Below are positions 41,575 to 49,622 of a stretch of DNA of 64,000 nt, piece by piece. This DNA is from Catellatospora bangladeshensis. Its GTDB lineage: Bacteria > Actinomycetota > Actinomycetes > Mycobacteriales > Micromonosporaceae. The stretch spans positions 62,001 to 126,000 of the forward strand of contig NZ_BONF01000033.1 of assembly GCF_016862575.1 (NCBI RefSeq), read 5' to 3'. The translations under genes and the position numbers were made by a program. The notes below the pieces were generated by a model. The model searched no databases. It was not told the DNA's origin and worked only from the letters and a program-made list of their open reading frames with translations. Positions within the stretch are counted from its first letter, which is position 1, and every line of letters begins with the position of its first letter.

Positions 41575-42520
41575 AACGCGGGAGAGGGGGGTGGTGGGGG
41601 GAGAGGCGGACGGCTTCGGCGTAGGAGTCTTCGGCGTAGGTGATGAGGCGGGGGGAGACGTGGGCGGCGGGGGAGGAGGGGTGCCAGCCGATGAGGTGGC
41701 GCCAGCGGAGGGGGGTGCCGGCCAGGGGGACCACGCGGACGCCGGCGACCTCGCGGAAGGTGGGCTGGCAGAGGGCTACCACGTTGCCGCCGCGGACGAG
41801 GTCGGTGCAGCCGCCGAGGTCGTTCTCGTGGATGGGGGTGGGGGTGAAGCCGGCGCGGGCGCAGGCGGCGGCGAAGCATTCGGCGAAGCAGCCGTCGCCG
41901 GGGGTGGCCGCCCAGCGGGAGCCGGCCAGGGCGGCGAGCTCGACCTCGACGGCATCGGCGTAGGGGTGGGACTCGGGCAGCAGTGCGCACACCGGGGCCA
42001 TGGCTACGGTGTGCCAGGTCAGGCGGCCCTCCTCGGGCGGGGAGGCGTCGCCGCAGGTGCCGATCAGCGCGAAGTCGAGCCTGGCGTCCAGCAGCATCGC
42101 GGCCAGCTCCGATGAGGACCAGGACGGGTACGTGCTCAGCTGGGCGCTGGGCTGCGCGGCGGCGAGCCGGTGCACCACGCCGCCGATGAGCGGGCCGTTG
42201 ACCGCGCCGATGCGGTAGCCGGGCAGCCCGTCCTCGCCGCCGGCCTGCGCCGCCCCGGCGAACTGGGCCGCCTCCTCCTGCAGGCCCTGCACCGCGGGCA
42301 GCAGCACCCGGGCGCGGGCCAGCACCAGCTCGCCGAGCGGGGTGGGCCGGGCGCCCCGGCGGTCGCGCTCGAAGAGCTGTCCGCCGAAGGCGCGCTCGAT
42401 GCGCTGGAGCTGCGTGGTGAGCGCGGGCGCGGCGAGGCCGAGCGCCGCCGCCGCCTTCGTGACGCTGCCGGCGTCGGCGATGGCGCAGACGACCCGCAGG
42501 TGCCGCAGCTCCAACCTCAC
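41573..42520 (-). CDS. LysR family transcriptional regulator
   Basis: A 315-aa regulator with the LysR N-terminal winged helix: LRHLRVVCAIADAGSVTKAAAALGLAAPALTTQLQRIERAFGGQLFERDRRGARPTPLG (residues 5-63). The C-terminal effector domain starts near residue 98 (LPGYRIGAVNGPLIGGVV) and ends ITYAEDSYAEAVRLSPHHPP. It diverges from an MFS exporter gene 102 bp away, the arrangement in which LysR proteins commonly activate the neighbour. The region between holds no clear T-N11-A box that I could single out. Confidence 0.92.
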   Translation of the reverse strand: MRLELRHLRVVCAIADAGSVTKAAAALGLAAPALTTQLQRIERAFGGQLFERDRRGARPTPLGELVLARARVLLPAVQGLQEEAAQFAGAAQAGGEDGLPGYRIGAVNGPLIGGVVHRLAAAQPSAQLSTYPSWSSSELAAMLLDARLDFALIGTCGDASPPEEGRLTWHTVAMAPVCALLPESHPYADAVEVELAALAGSRWAATPGDGCFAECFAAACARAGFTPTPIHENDLGGCTDLVRGGNVVALCQPTFREVAGVRVVPLAGTPLRWRHLIGWHPSSPAAHVSPRLITYAEDSYAEAVRLSPHHPPLPR

Positions 42521-42622
42521 CCGCCGATGCTAAGGCCGCTCCCGGTGCCCCGTGAAGGGCTCTTTCCAGGATGGACGGAGATCGAAACCCGTCGGTAGGG
42601 TGCGGGTGGAGCGGGAGGTCGG

Positions 42623-44215
42623 ATGGAGAAGCGGCGCAGGGCTGCGCTGATCGGGCTGCTGGGCGCCGAGCTGGTGTCCACCGTCGGCTCGCGCATGTCC
42701 TTTCTGGCCATACCGTGGCTGGTGCTGGTGACCACGGACGACCCGACCCTGGTCGGCGTCGTCGCGTTCGCCGAGGCGCTGCCGTACATCCTGGCCGGGA
42801 TCTTCGGCACGCCGCTGGCGGACCGGTTCGGGGTGCGCGAGGTGTCCATCGTGACGGACCTCGGCAGCGCGCTGGTGATGGGCGCCGTGGCGGCGTTCGG
42901 CAGCGCCGACTTCACGCTGCTGGTGGTGCTGATCGCGGTGCTGGGCGCGCTCCGCGGGGTGGGCGACAAGTCGAAGCGGGTGCTGCTCCCGCCGGTGGTC
43001 GAGGCGTCGGGTACGCCGATGGCCCGGGTCACCGCGGTGTTCTCCGCGCTGAACCGCACCGCCATGGTGATCGGCGCGGCGCTGGCCGGGGTGCTCATCG
43101 CGTGGCTGGGGCCGGTGGGCGCGATCTGGGCCGACGCGGCGACGTTCGCCGGCTGCGCCGCGGTGGTGGCGGTGCTGGTGCGCATCACCCGCGAGCAGAA
43201 CCGCCCCGCGCGCGCCGAGAACGAGTCCTACCTGGACAGCCTCAAGGCCGGGTACGCGTTCCTGCGCGGGGAGCGGCTGCTGCGCAGCCTGGTCGGCATG
43301 ATGTTCGTGACGAACCTGTTCAACCAGGCCAGCGCGGTGGTGTTCATCCCGCTGTGGGTGCGCGAGCATCTGGACTCGCCCGTGGCGCTGGGCTGGATCG
43401 GCGGGGCGTTCGCGCTGGGCGCGATCGCGGGCGGGGCGGCGTTCGCGGCGCTGGTGACCCGGCTGCCGCGCTACGCGTCGCTGGTGGTCGGGTATCTGGT
43501 GGGCGGCTCGCCGCGCTTCCTGGTGCTGGCGTTCAGCGACGACCTGCGGGTGGCGCTGGCCGTGTCGTTCCTGTCCGGGGTGGCCATGTCGTCGGTGAAC
43601 CCGACCTACGGCCTGCTGATGTTCCAGCGGGTGCCGCGCGCCATGCAGGCACGGGTGTTCGGGCTGACCGGCGCGGTCACCTTCGGCGGCATCCCGCTCG
43701 GCGGCATGGTGGGCGCCTGGTCGGCCGAGACGCTGGGCCTGGACGGCGGGCTGCTGCTGGCGGGCGCGGCGTACTTCGCGGCCACGCTGACGCCGGTCGT
43801 CGGCTGGCGGATGTGGCGCCAGATCGACGACCTGAAGCCGGGCGCGGCCCCGGCGGAGCCGCCGCTGTGGCAGGAGTACCTGTCCGAGCTGGGCCGCCGG
43901 GCCGGGGTGCTGGACACCGGCCCGGCGGTGCCGGTCTCGGTCACGCTCGCGTACGCCGACGGCGGCTGGACGGTGACCGCGCGGCGGGGCCGGCGCAGGC
44001 TGTCCCGGCCGGCCCCGATCTCGGCGGCGCAGGCGCTGCGGCACGTGGCGGTGCTGGACGTGCCGGCGGCGGCCGAGGCGGTGGCGCAGGTGCACCGGGA
44101 CGACCGGCGGCGGCTGGCGGTGGTGCGGGCCAACCTGGCCGCGGCCGAGTCGGCGCTGGCGGAGCTGCGCGCGGCTCAGTGGCCGGGCGACCAGCCCGGG
44201 GAGCGGCCGAGGTAG
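42623..44215 (+). CDS. MFS transporter with C-terminal cytosolic extension
   Basis: A 530-aa major facilitator of the actinomycete MFS_3-like exporter type. The transport domain spans about residues 1-400 and begins ALIGLLGAELVSTVGSRMSFLAIP; FGTPLADRFGVREVSIVTDLG is the loop 2-3 motif. After the last helix (about 395) come about 130 extra residues: PLWQEYLSELGRRAGVLDTG, then VSVTLAYADGGWTVTARRGR and a helical segment (VHRDDRRRLAVVRANLAAAE). This soluble tail is not part of the standard family. ATG at 42623. The last 40 bp overlap the convergent DinB-like gene. LysR gene divergent upstream. Confidence 0.88.
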   Translation: MEKRRRAALIGLLGAELVSTVGSRMSFLAIPWLVLVTTDDPTLVGVVAFAEALPYILAGIFGTPLADRFGVREVSIVTDLGSALVMGAVAAFGSADFTLLVVLIAVLGALRGVGDKSKRVLLPPVVEASGTPMARVTAVFSALNRTAMVIGAALAGVLIAWLGPVGAIWADAATFAGCAAVVAVLVRITREQNRPARAENESYLDSLKAGYAFLRGERLLRSLVGMMFVTNLFNQASAVVFIPLWVREHLDSPVALGWIGGAFALGAIAGGAAFAALVTRLPRYASLVVGYLVGGSPRFLVLAFSDDLRVALAVSFLSGVAMSSVNPTYGLLMFQRVPRAMQARVFGLTGAVTFGGIPLGGMVGAWSAETLGLDGGLLLAGAAYFAATLTPVVGWRMWRQIDDLKPGAAPAEPPLWQEYLSELGRRAGVLDTGPAVPVSVTLAYADGGWTVTARRGRRRLSRPAPISAAQALRHVAVLDVPAAAEAVAQVHRDDRRRLAVVRANLAAAESALAELRAAQWPGDQPGERPR

Positions 44216-44751
44216 GCGACGAGCCGATCGCCGGTCGACGAATCCGCGGGCGGCTCGACCATCACGCCGAACGCCTTGCTGGGCCGGTCGGTCGGCCAGC
44301 GCAGGGCGATCTTCATGGCCGCCGCGCTCAGCTCGGGGTCGAGCGCCGCGTCGGCGCCGATCGCCTTGGCCACGTCCCACCCGTGCACCAGGAAGTCGAC
44401 GAAGTGCATGCCGAGCACGGTCGGGGCGGTGAAGGTGCCGTAGCCGTACACCTCGATCTTGCGGTCGAGCAGGGTGCGGTCGCTGAACGCCTTGGTGACC
44501 AGGGTGACCGAGTCGGCGTACGCCTTGCGCGGGTCGGCGGGCGGCGTCAGGTCGTCCCAGACCGCCGGCACCGTCGGCCTGCCCGCGGCGGCGGCGGCGA
44601 AGCCGCGGTTGTGGCCGATCATGTGCCCGAGCAGCTGGCCGAGGGTCCAGTCGCCGCACGGCGTGGGCCGGGCGAGGTCGGCGCGCTTGACGCGGTTGAC
44701 GGCGGCACCGGCCGCGGCGAGCGCGCGCCGGTCGAGGTCACGTAGGTCCAT
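44176..44751 (-). CDS. TIGR03086-type DinB-like metal-binding protein
   Basis: A 191-aa four-helix-bundle protein. It opens MDLRDLDRRALAAAGAAVNRV, followed by LARPTPCGDWTLGQLLGHMIGHNRGFA (about residues 25-51) with the first metal histidines, and MHFVDFLVHGWDVAKAIG (about 120-137) with the third. This pattern matches the TIGR03086 / mycothiol-dependent maleylpyruvate isomerase N-terminal family of actinomycetes. Many such proteins bind a divalent metal and may use mycothiol or bacillithiol; the reaction here is unknown. The start chosen is the ATG complementary to 44749-44751. Its 3' end overlaps that of the MFS gene by 40 bp. Confidence 0.85.
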   Translation of the reverse strand: MDLRDLDRRALAAAGAAVNRVKRADLARPTPCGDWTLGQLLGHMIGHNRGFAAAAAGRPTVPAVWDDLTPPADPRKAYADSVTLVTKAFSDRTLLDRKIEVYGYGTFTAPTVLGMHFVDFLVHGWDVAKAIGADAALDPELSAAAMKIALRWPTDRPSKAFGVMVEPPADSSTGDRLVAYLGRSPGWSPGH

Positions 44752-44927
44752 GTGTCGAACCCTAGTGCCGCAGGTGGGCGTGCTCCAGTGGTGTCCACGC
44801 CCCGTGATGAAACTCGCGGTGTGTCCAATCAGCTGAGTGAGCAGAAGTTGATTCATGCAAGGATCTCAGTGCCCACGATCCGCGACGGGCGTCCGGCGCA
44901 GCGCCGCGCCCAAGGAGGTTTCGCCCT

Positions 44928-46181
44928 GTGAAGCACCCCTCGACCCGCCGGCCGCTGCTCGCCGGCGCGGTGCTGGCCGCGACACTCGCCCTGCTGGCCG
45001 GTCCCGGCGGCGGCGCCACCGCCGGAAACAAGGACACCTGGGTCGGCTCCTGGTCGGCCTCGCCCACCGGGGCGGGCGCGGGCCTGTCCGGCACCGGCTT
45101 CGCCGACCAGACCATCCGCATGATCGTGCACACCTCGGTGGGGGGCAGCGCGGCGCGGATCCGGCTGTCGAACACCTTCGGCACGGGTGCGGTCACCATC
45201 GGCCACGCCACCCTGGCCCGGCCGGACGCGGCCACCCCCGCGCTGACCGACGTGCTGCCCGCCAGCGTCGCGGAGCTGACGTTCAACGGCGCCCCCGGCA
45301 TCACCATCCCCAAGGGCGGCCAGGTCGTCAGCGACCCGCTGCCGGTGGCCGTGCCGGAGCTGTCCGACCTGGTGGTGAGCATCTACCTGCCGGTGGCGAC
45401 CGGCCCGGCGACCTGGCACTGGACCGCGCGCCAGGCGGCGTACTACGGCGCGGGCGACACCACCGCCGAGCCGACCGGCGCGACGCTGACCGGCACCCGC
45501 AACTCGTGGTTCTTCCTCAGCGGCGTCGACGTGCTGAGCCGCCGCTCGCCCGGCTCCGTGGTGGTGCTCGGTGACTCGATCACCGACGGCAGCCAGTCCA
45601 CCATCAACGGCAACGCCCGCTGGACCGACCGGCTGGCCGCGCGGCTGCTGGCGGGCAACTCGCCGCACTCCGAGGTGGGCGTGCTCAACCAGGGCCTGGC
45701 CGGCAACACGGTCAACCGCGACGGCACCGAGATCGGGTACGCGGAGCTGGGCGTCAACGGCCTGGCCCGGCTGCAGCGCGACGTGCTCAGCCAGACCGGG
45801 GCGCAGACGCTGGTGCTGATGCTCGGCATCAACGACATCCAGATCCACGGCGACGCCCCTGACAAGATCATCGGTGGGCTGCGGCAGCTCATCGCGCAGA
45901 CCCGGACGGCCGGGCTGGACGTGGTGGTGTCGACGGTGACCCCGTTCGAGGGCTTCTCGTCGTGGACGCCGGCGAAGGAGGAGACCCGGCTCGCGGTGAA
46001 CGAGTGGCTGCGTACGCACCGGGCCGAGTTCAGCGGGCTGGTCGACTTCGACGAGCTGCTGCGCGACCCGGCGGCGCCGTCGAAGCTGCGCGCCGAGTGG
46101 GACAGCGGCGACCACATCCACCCCAACGACGCCGGCTACCAGGCGATGGCGGACTTCGTGCCGCTGTGGCTGATCTCCTGA
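44928..46181 (+). CDS. Secreted SGNH/GDSL hydrolase
   Basis: A 417-aa secreted esterase-like protein. Signal peptide about residues 1-32 (LLAGAVLAATLALLAGPGGG). The SGNH blocks are VVVLGDSITDGSQS (S217), GLAGNTVN, LVLMLGINDI and DSGDHIHPNDAGYQ with the D395-x-x-H398 pair. The N-terminal 200 residues (WVGSWSASP onward) form the beta-rich domain typical of the long actinomycete SGNH lineage, which hydrolyses ester bonds on sugars or lipids. GTG start at 44928 with GGAGG upstream. The ATP-grasp gene begins 12 bp after its stop, suggesting an operon. Confidence 0.92.
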   Translation: MKHPSTRRPLLAGAVLAATLALLAGPGGGATAGNKDTWVGSWSASPTGAGAGLSGTGFADQTIRMIVHTSVGGSAARIRLSNTFGTGAVTIGHATLARPDAATPALTDVLPASVAELTFNGAPGITIPKGGQVVSDPLPVAVPELSDLVVSIYLPVATGPATWHWTARQAAYYGAGDTTAEPTGATLTGTRNSWFFLSGVDVLSRRSPGSVVVLGDSITDGSQSTINGNARWTDRLAARLLAGNSPHSEVGVLNQGLAGNTVNRDGTEIGYAELGVNGLARLQRDVLSQTGAQTLVLMLGINDIQIHGDAPDKIIGGLRQLIAQTRTAGLDVVVSTVTPFEGFSSWTPAKEETRLAVNEWLRTHRAEFSGLVDFDELLRDPAAPSKLRAEWDSGDHIHPNDAGYQAMADFVPLWLIS

Positions 46182-46193
46182 CGGGAGGGTGAC

Positions 46194-47441
46194 ATGGCCG
46201 CGCACGACGACCGCCCGCTGCTGCTGATGGTCCGCACGGGCAAGCGCGAGTTCCGGGAGTACCTGCTGCGCTCGCTCGCCCCGGCGTACCGGGTACACAT
46301 GTTCACCGGGGTCGCGCCCACCTGGGAGCAGGAGTACATCGACGGGGCCACGGAGCTGGGGGCGCTGCTCGACGTGCCGGCCATGGCCGAGGCCGCCCGG
46401 CGGCTCGGCGGCACCCCCGCGGGCGTGATGACCTGGGACGAGGCGCGTACGCCGCAGGCCGCCGCGCTCGCCGCCGCGCTGGGCCTGCCCGGCGACCCGG
46501 AGGCCGTCGCGCGCTGCCGCGACAAGCAGCGCACCCGCCGCGCACTGGCCGCGGCGGGCGTGCCGCAGCCGGAGTCGGTGCCGGTCGGCTCGCTGGGGCA
46601 GGCGGCCGCCGAGGCGGCGCGGATCGGCTACCCGGTGGTGCTGAAGCCGAGCGACCTCGCGCTCAGCGTCGGGGTCATCAAAGTGGACGGTCCCGATCAG
46701 CTGGACGCGGCGTGGGAGTTCACCACCGGGGTCCGGCACGGCGCGCTGCCCGACTGGCGGCCGCAGGTGCTGCTGGAGGAGTACGTCTCCGGTGAGGAGA
46801 TCAGCGTCGACGCGGCCGTGCACCGGGGTGAGGTGACCCCGCTGTGCGTGGCCCGCAAGGAGCTGGGGCACCGGCCGTACTGCATCGAGATCGGGCACTA
46901 CGTGCACGGCGACGACCCGCTGCGCCACGACGAGGACCTGCGGCGGCTGCTGCGGGACGCGCACGCGGCGCTGGGGTTCACCGACGGGGTGACCCATACC
47001 GAGATCATGCTCACCGCGCGCGGGCCCCGGATCATCGAGGTCAACGCGCGGCTGGGCGGGGACATGATCCCGTACCTGGGACTGCGCGCCACCGGCGTGG
47101 ACACGGCGCTCGCCGCCGCCGCGACCGCCTGCGGTGTGCCGCCCCAGGCGGTGGCGGACCGCAAGCTCGTCGCGGGCGTGCGCTTCTTCTACCCGGCCCG
47201 GCCGGACACGGTGATCGAGTCGCTCGGCTTCGACCGCGCCGGGCTGCCCCCGGCCGTGGACGAGCTGGCGCTGCTGGCCGAGCCGGGCGACCGGCGCTCA
47301 CCGCCGCCCGCGGGCACGGTCAACGGCCGCGTCGCCTTCGCCACCGCGGTCGCGCCGACCGCGGAGGAGTGCCGCGAGGCGCTGGACGCCGCGGGAGCCG
47401 CGCTGCGCGTCAACGGCGAACTCCCCGCCGCGCACGCCTGA
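46194..47441 (+). CDS. ATP-grasp carboxylate-amine ligase-like enzyme
   Basis: A 415-aa ATP-grasp enzyme. An N-terminal Rossmann-like part (LLLMVRTGKREFREYLLRSL onward) is followed by CRDKQRTRRALAAAGVPQPE (about residues 105-124), the typical entry to the fold. The ATP-binding lysine lies in YPVVLKPSDLALSVGV, and LLEEYVSGEEISVDAAV and PRIIEVNARLGGDMIPY (with E-x-N-x-R) form the Mg-ATP site. The layout resembles BioD-like/LysX-like or L-amino-acid ligases that join a carboxylate to an amine. It follows the SGNH gene by 12 bp. A perfect hairpin terminator lies 34 bp after the stop. Substrates unknown. Confidence 0.88.
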   Translation: MAAHDDRPLLLMVRTGKREFREYLLRSLAPAYRVHMFTGVAPTWEQEYIDGATELGALLDVPAMAEAARRLGGTPAGVMTWDEARTPQAAALAAALGLPGDPEAVARCRDKQRTRRALAAAGVPQPESVPVGSLGQAAAEAARIGYPVVLKPSDLALSVGVIKVDGPDQLDAAWEFTTGVRHGALPDWRPQVLLEEYVSGEEISVDAAVHRGEVTPLCVARKELGHRPYCIEIGHYVHGDDPLRHDEDLRRLLRDAHAALGFTDGVTHTEIMLTARGPRIIEVNARLGGDMIPYLGLRATGVDTALAAAATACGVPPQAVADRKLVAGVRFFYPARPDTVIESLGFDRAGLPPAVDELALLAEPGDRRSPPPAGTVNGRVAFATAVAPTAEECREALDAAGAALRVNGELPAAHA

Positions 47442-47474
47442 CCCCGGAGCACAACCGACCATGCCCGACCGCAA

Positions 47475-47527
47475 ATGATCAAAGCTCCCGCCGTGTCGCT
47501 CAAAAGCACGGCGGGAGCTTTGATCAT
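47475..47527. terminator. Bidirectional terminator, GATC-type palindrome (GTGTCGC core), copy e
   Basis: Perfect 21-bp arms (47475-47495 and 47507-47527) around an 11-nt loop TCGCTCAAAAG, between convergent ATP-grasp and sulfotransferase stop codons. The arm starts ATGATCAAAGCTCCCGCCG; GTGTCGC (47493-47499) spans the arm-loop junction and is the reverse complement of the core in the other GATC-type palindromes. Confidence 0.88.
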
Positions 47528-47540
47528 GCGGGGTGGACGG

Positions 47541-48404
47541 TCACCACTCGTAGCCGAGGTGCTCCACGAGGTTGCCGTAGCGCTCGCGGAGCGCGGCCAG
47601 GTGAGTGGCGGTCAGGTGGTTGCGCCAGTCCCCGGCCACGCCCCGGCGGTAGTGGCTGTGCACGTCCTCCTGGCCGCGCTCGCGGCCCTTGGACAGGCGG
47701 CTGAACGAGAACCGCGCGCACGCGTTGGCCGGGTACGCCCCCGGCAGCCGGTGGATCGGCAGCCGGGGCAGCACCATGCGCGGGTAGGCCAGCACCTTGG
47801 GCGTCTCGCGGCGGGCGGCGAGGTTCCACTTCACCGCGGCCCGGCGCAGCCGCTCCGGGCCGGAGCCGTCCGGGGTGAGCAGGTCCAGGTGGCCGAGGAT
47901 GGTGGACCAGCTCTTCACCGGATCGGCGATGGCGTCCTCCATGCGCACCTCGAGGATGCTCGGGTGGGTGTAGTCCCACTCCGCCATCGGGTCCAGGAAC
48001 ATCGAGCTGAACTCCACCTCGGCCAGCAGGCCGCCCGCCTCGTCGAGGTTGCGCAGGTTGCGCCGGTGCTCCACCAGCGCGGGCCAGGGCAGGCCGCCGA
48101 CCACCTCGGGATGGCTGTTGAGGTGGCTGAAGTAGCCGGACACGATGATGTCGCGCGGGTCGCGGATCAGGTGGAACGCCCGCATCTCGGGCAGCGTCTC
48201 GACCCATTCGCGCTGCGCGTTCGTCATGATCAGCAGGTCGGGCCGGGTGGCGCGGATCATGTCGCCGAGCGAGTCGTACGGCGCCCACTGCTCGGGCACG
48301 TGGATCGTGACGACCTTGAGGTCCAGCGCGTACGCCGCCTCCTGCAGGATGGATCTGGCCCAGGTCGACGCGGACTTGTGCCGCCCGAAATACGCCCGAA
48401 GCAA
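47541..48404 (-). CDS. Sulfotransferase domain protein
   Basis: A 287-aa PAPS-dependent sulfotransferase-like protein. The 5'-phosphosulfate loop sits at the very N-terminus, LRAYFGRHKSASTWARSIL, and the 3'-phosphate motif is FHLIRDPRDIIVSGYFSHLN. It would transfer sulfate from PAPS to an unidentified hydroxyl or amino group. The TTG complementary to 48402-48404 is chosen since GGGAG lies 6 nt upstream and the family starts right before the loop; the ORF stays open to 48479. The gene converges on the ATP-grasp gene across a strong terminator. No PAPS synthesis genes are in the window. Confidence 0.82.
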   Translation of the reverse strand: MLRAYFGRHKSASTWARSILQEAAYALDLKVVTIHVPEQWAPYDSLGDMIRATRPDLLIMTNAQREWVETLPEMRAFHLIRDPRDIIVSGYFSHLNSHPEVVGGLPWPALVEHRRNLRNLDEAGGLLAEVEFSSMFLDPMAEWDYTHPSILEVRMEDAIADPVKSWSTILGHLDLLTPDGSGPERLRRAAVKWNLAARRETPKVLAYPRMVLPRLPIHRLPGAYPANACARFSFSRLSKGRERGQEDVHSHYRRGVAGDWRNHLTATHLAALRERYGNLVEHLGYEW

Positions 48405-48533
48405 GGTTGGCTCCCGTTGAAAGTCCTGATGGGACGCATTGTCGACGCAGCGCGATTGCTGCGTTAACAATAAGTACATCTATCCAGAGCGGATCAGGAC
48501 TGTCAATGGAGCCCGGTCGATGACCGGACCGGC

Positions 48534-49283
48534 TCAGGTCGCCGTGCCGGCGGCCGGCAGCGGCCCGGTCGCGGTGCTGCCGCCCGAGCAGGGCGCGCCC
48601 GGCTCCGGCGCCGCGTTCAGCCGCGCGGTCGCGATGAACGCCGTCAGCCGCGAGTCGTCGGCGCGGTCCAGCTTGAGCTGGTAACCCCACGCCTGCACAG
48701 AGATCGGCGCGTCCTGACCGGGGAACGGGCTGAGCATCAGGTAGTCGCGCGCGGACACCAGCCCGGCCAGCGCCTGCACGTCGGCGTCGGCCAGCCCGGG
48801 ACGGTAGGTGATCCACACCGCGCCGTGCTCCAGGCTGTGCACCGCCCGCTCCGAGGCGATCGGCTCGGTGTAGACCATGCCGGTGCAGGTCTGCCACTCC
48901 ATGTAGTGCTCGCCGCCCACCGGCGGCTGCTGCGGGTAGTCCACCGGGCCGGGCGCGTGGTTCTGGCTCAGCGTGCCGGGGGAGAAGTAGTCGCGTACGC
49001 CCTCGATCGAGGTCAGCACGTCACGCCAGTTGTCCGCGGTCACCGGCGGCAGCGTCTGCCCGGCCGACGGCCCGGACGGGGCGTCCTCGCGTGCCTGGTA
49101 GACCAGGTAGCCGCCGACGCCGAGGCCCGAGCAGGCGCACAGCAGCAGCACCAGGCCGCCCACGAGCCACGGCCACACCGCCTTCGACTGCTGCGGCTGA
49201 GCGTACGGCGGCAGCGGCTGCGGCTGGCCGTACGGCTGGCTGTGCGGCTGGTTCTGCGGCTCGTGCGGCTGGAACTCCACCAT
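48534..49283 (-). CDS. DUF3105 membrane-anchored protein
   Basis: A 249-aa protein with a Gln/Pro/Tyr-rich cytosolic start (HEPQNQPHSQPYGQPQPLPP), one transmembrane helix (about residues 38-60, WLVGGLVLLLCACSGLGVGGYLVY) and an extracytoplasmic DUF3105 domain. Conserved family segments are HAPGPVDYPQQPPVGGEHYMEWQTCTGMVYTEPI, AVHSLEHGAVWITYRPGL and LSPFPGQDAPISVQAWGYQL. The domain has an SLEHG motif and several histidines that could bind metal; its role is not established. The start is the ATG complementary to 49281-49283. It lies downstream of the acylphosphatase gene on the same strand. Confidence 0.88.
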   Translation of the reverse strand: MVEFQPHEPQNQPHSQPYGQPQPLPPYAQPQQSKAVWPWLVGGLVLLLCACSGLGVGGYLVYQAREDAPSGPSAGQTLPPVTADNWRDVLTSIEGVRDYFSPGTLSQNHAPGPVDYPQQPPVGGEHYMEWQTCTGMVYTEPIASERAVHSLEHGAVWITYRPGLADADVQALAGLVSARDYLMLSPFPGQDAPISVQAWGYQLKLDRADDSRLTAFIATARLNAAPEPGAPCSGGSTATGPLPAAGTAT

Positions 49284-49323
49284 GGCGGGCCTCCCCGGGA
49301 CTCGTCTCGCCCCGGCGATCCTG

Positions 49324-49599
49324 TCAGACGGTGGGCCGGATGTCGAAGCCGGACAGGCCCTCGGGCGTCTCGTCGAAGACCGCGACGTCGTCGACGATCG
49401 CCAGCTCGGGCCCCTGCCGGGTCCACGCGACCAGGCGCTCCACCTGCTGCGGCGCGCCCTCGAACACCGCCTCGACGGTGCGGTCGGCGCGGTTGCGCAC
49501 CCAGCCGCCGAGCCCGGCGTCCCGGGCCAGCCTGCGGCAGGTGTCGCGGTAGTAGACGCCCTGGACCTCACCGGAGATCACAACCCGCTTGCGGATCAC
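49324..49599 (-). CDS. acyP: Acylphosphatase
   Basis: A 91-aa enzyme that hydrolyses carboxyl-phosphate bonds such as in 1,3-bisphosphoglycerate or acetyl phosphate. The P-loop-like motif is ISGEVQGVYYRDTCRRLA, with the catalytic arginine (R of YYRD), and the catalytic asparagine is in GWVRNRADRTVEAVFEG. Length is standard for the family. The GTG complementary to 49597-49599 gives that standard length; a TTG start at 49635 would overlap the divergent polX gene. The spacing to polX is 23 bp, so the two promoters must overlap. Confidence 0.9.
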   Translation of the reverse strand: MIRKRVVISGEVQGVYYRDTCRRLARDAGLGGWVRNRADRTVEAVFEGAPQQVERLVAWTRQGPELAIVDDVAVFDETPEGLSGFDIRPTV

Positions 49600-49622
49600 C
49601 CTTGAACCGTAGACTGGACCGT

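Noticed and set aside
39867-48404. A ribosomally made peptide or other natural-product cluster around the two ATP-grasp genes and the sulfotransferase
   Set aside because: No precursor peptide, carrier protein, radical SAM, methyltransferase or lanthipeptide-type gene is present, and the genes are on different strands with terminators between them.
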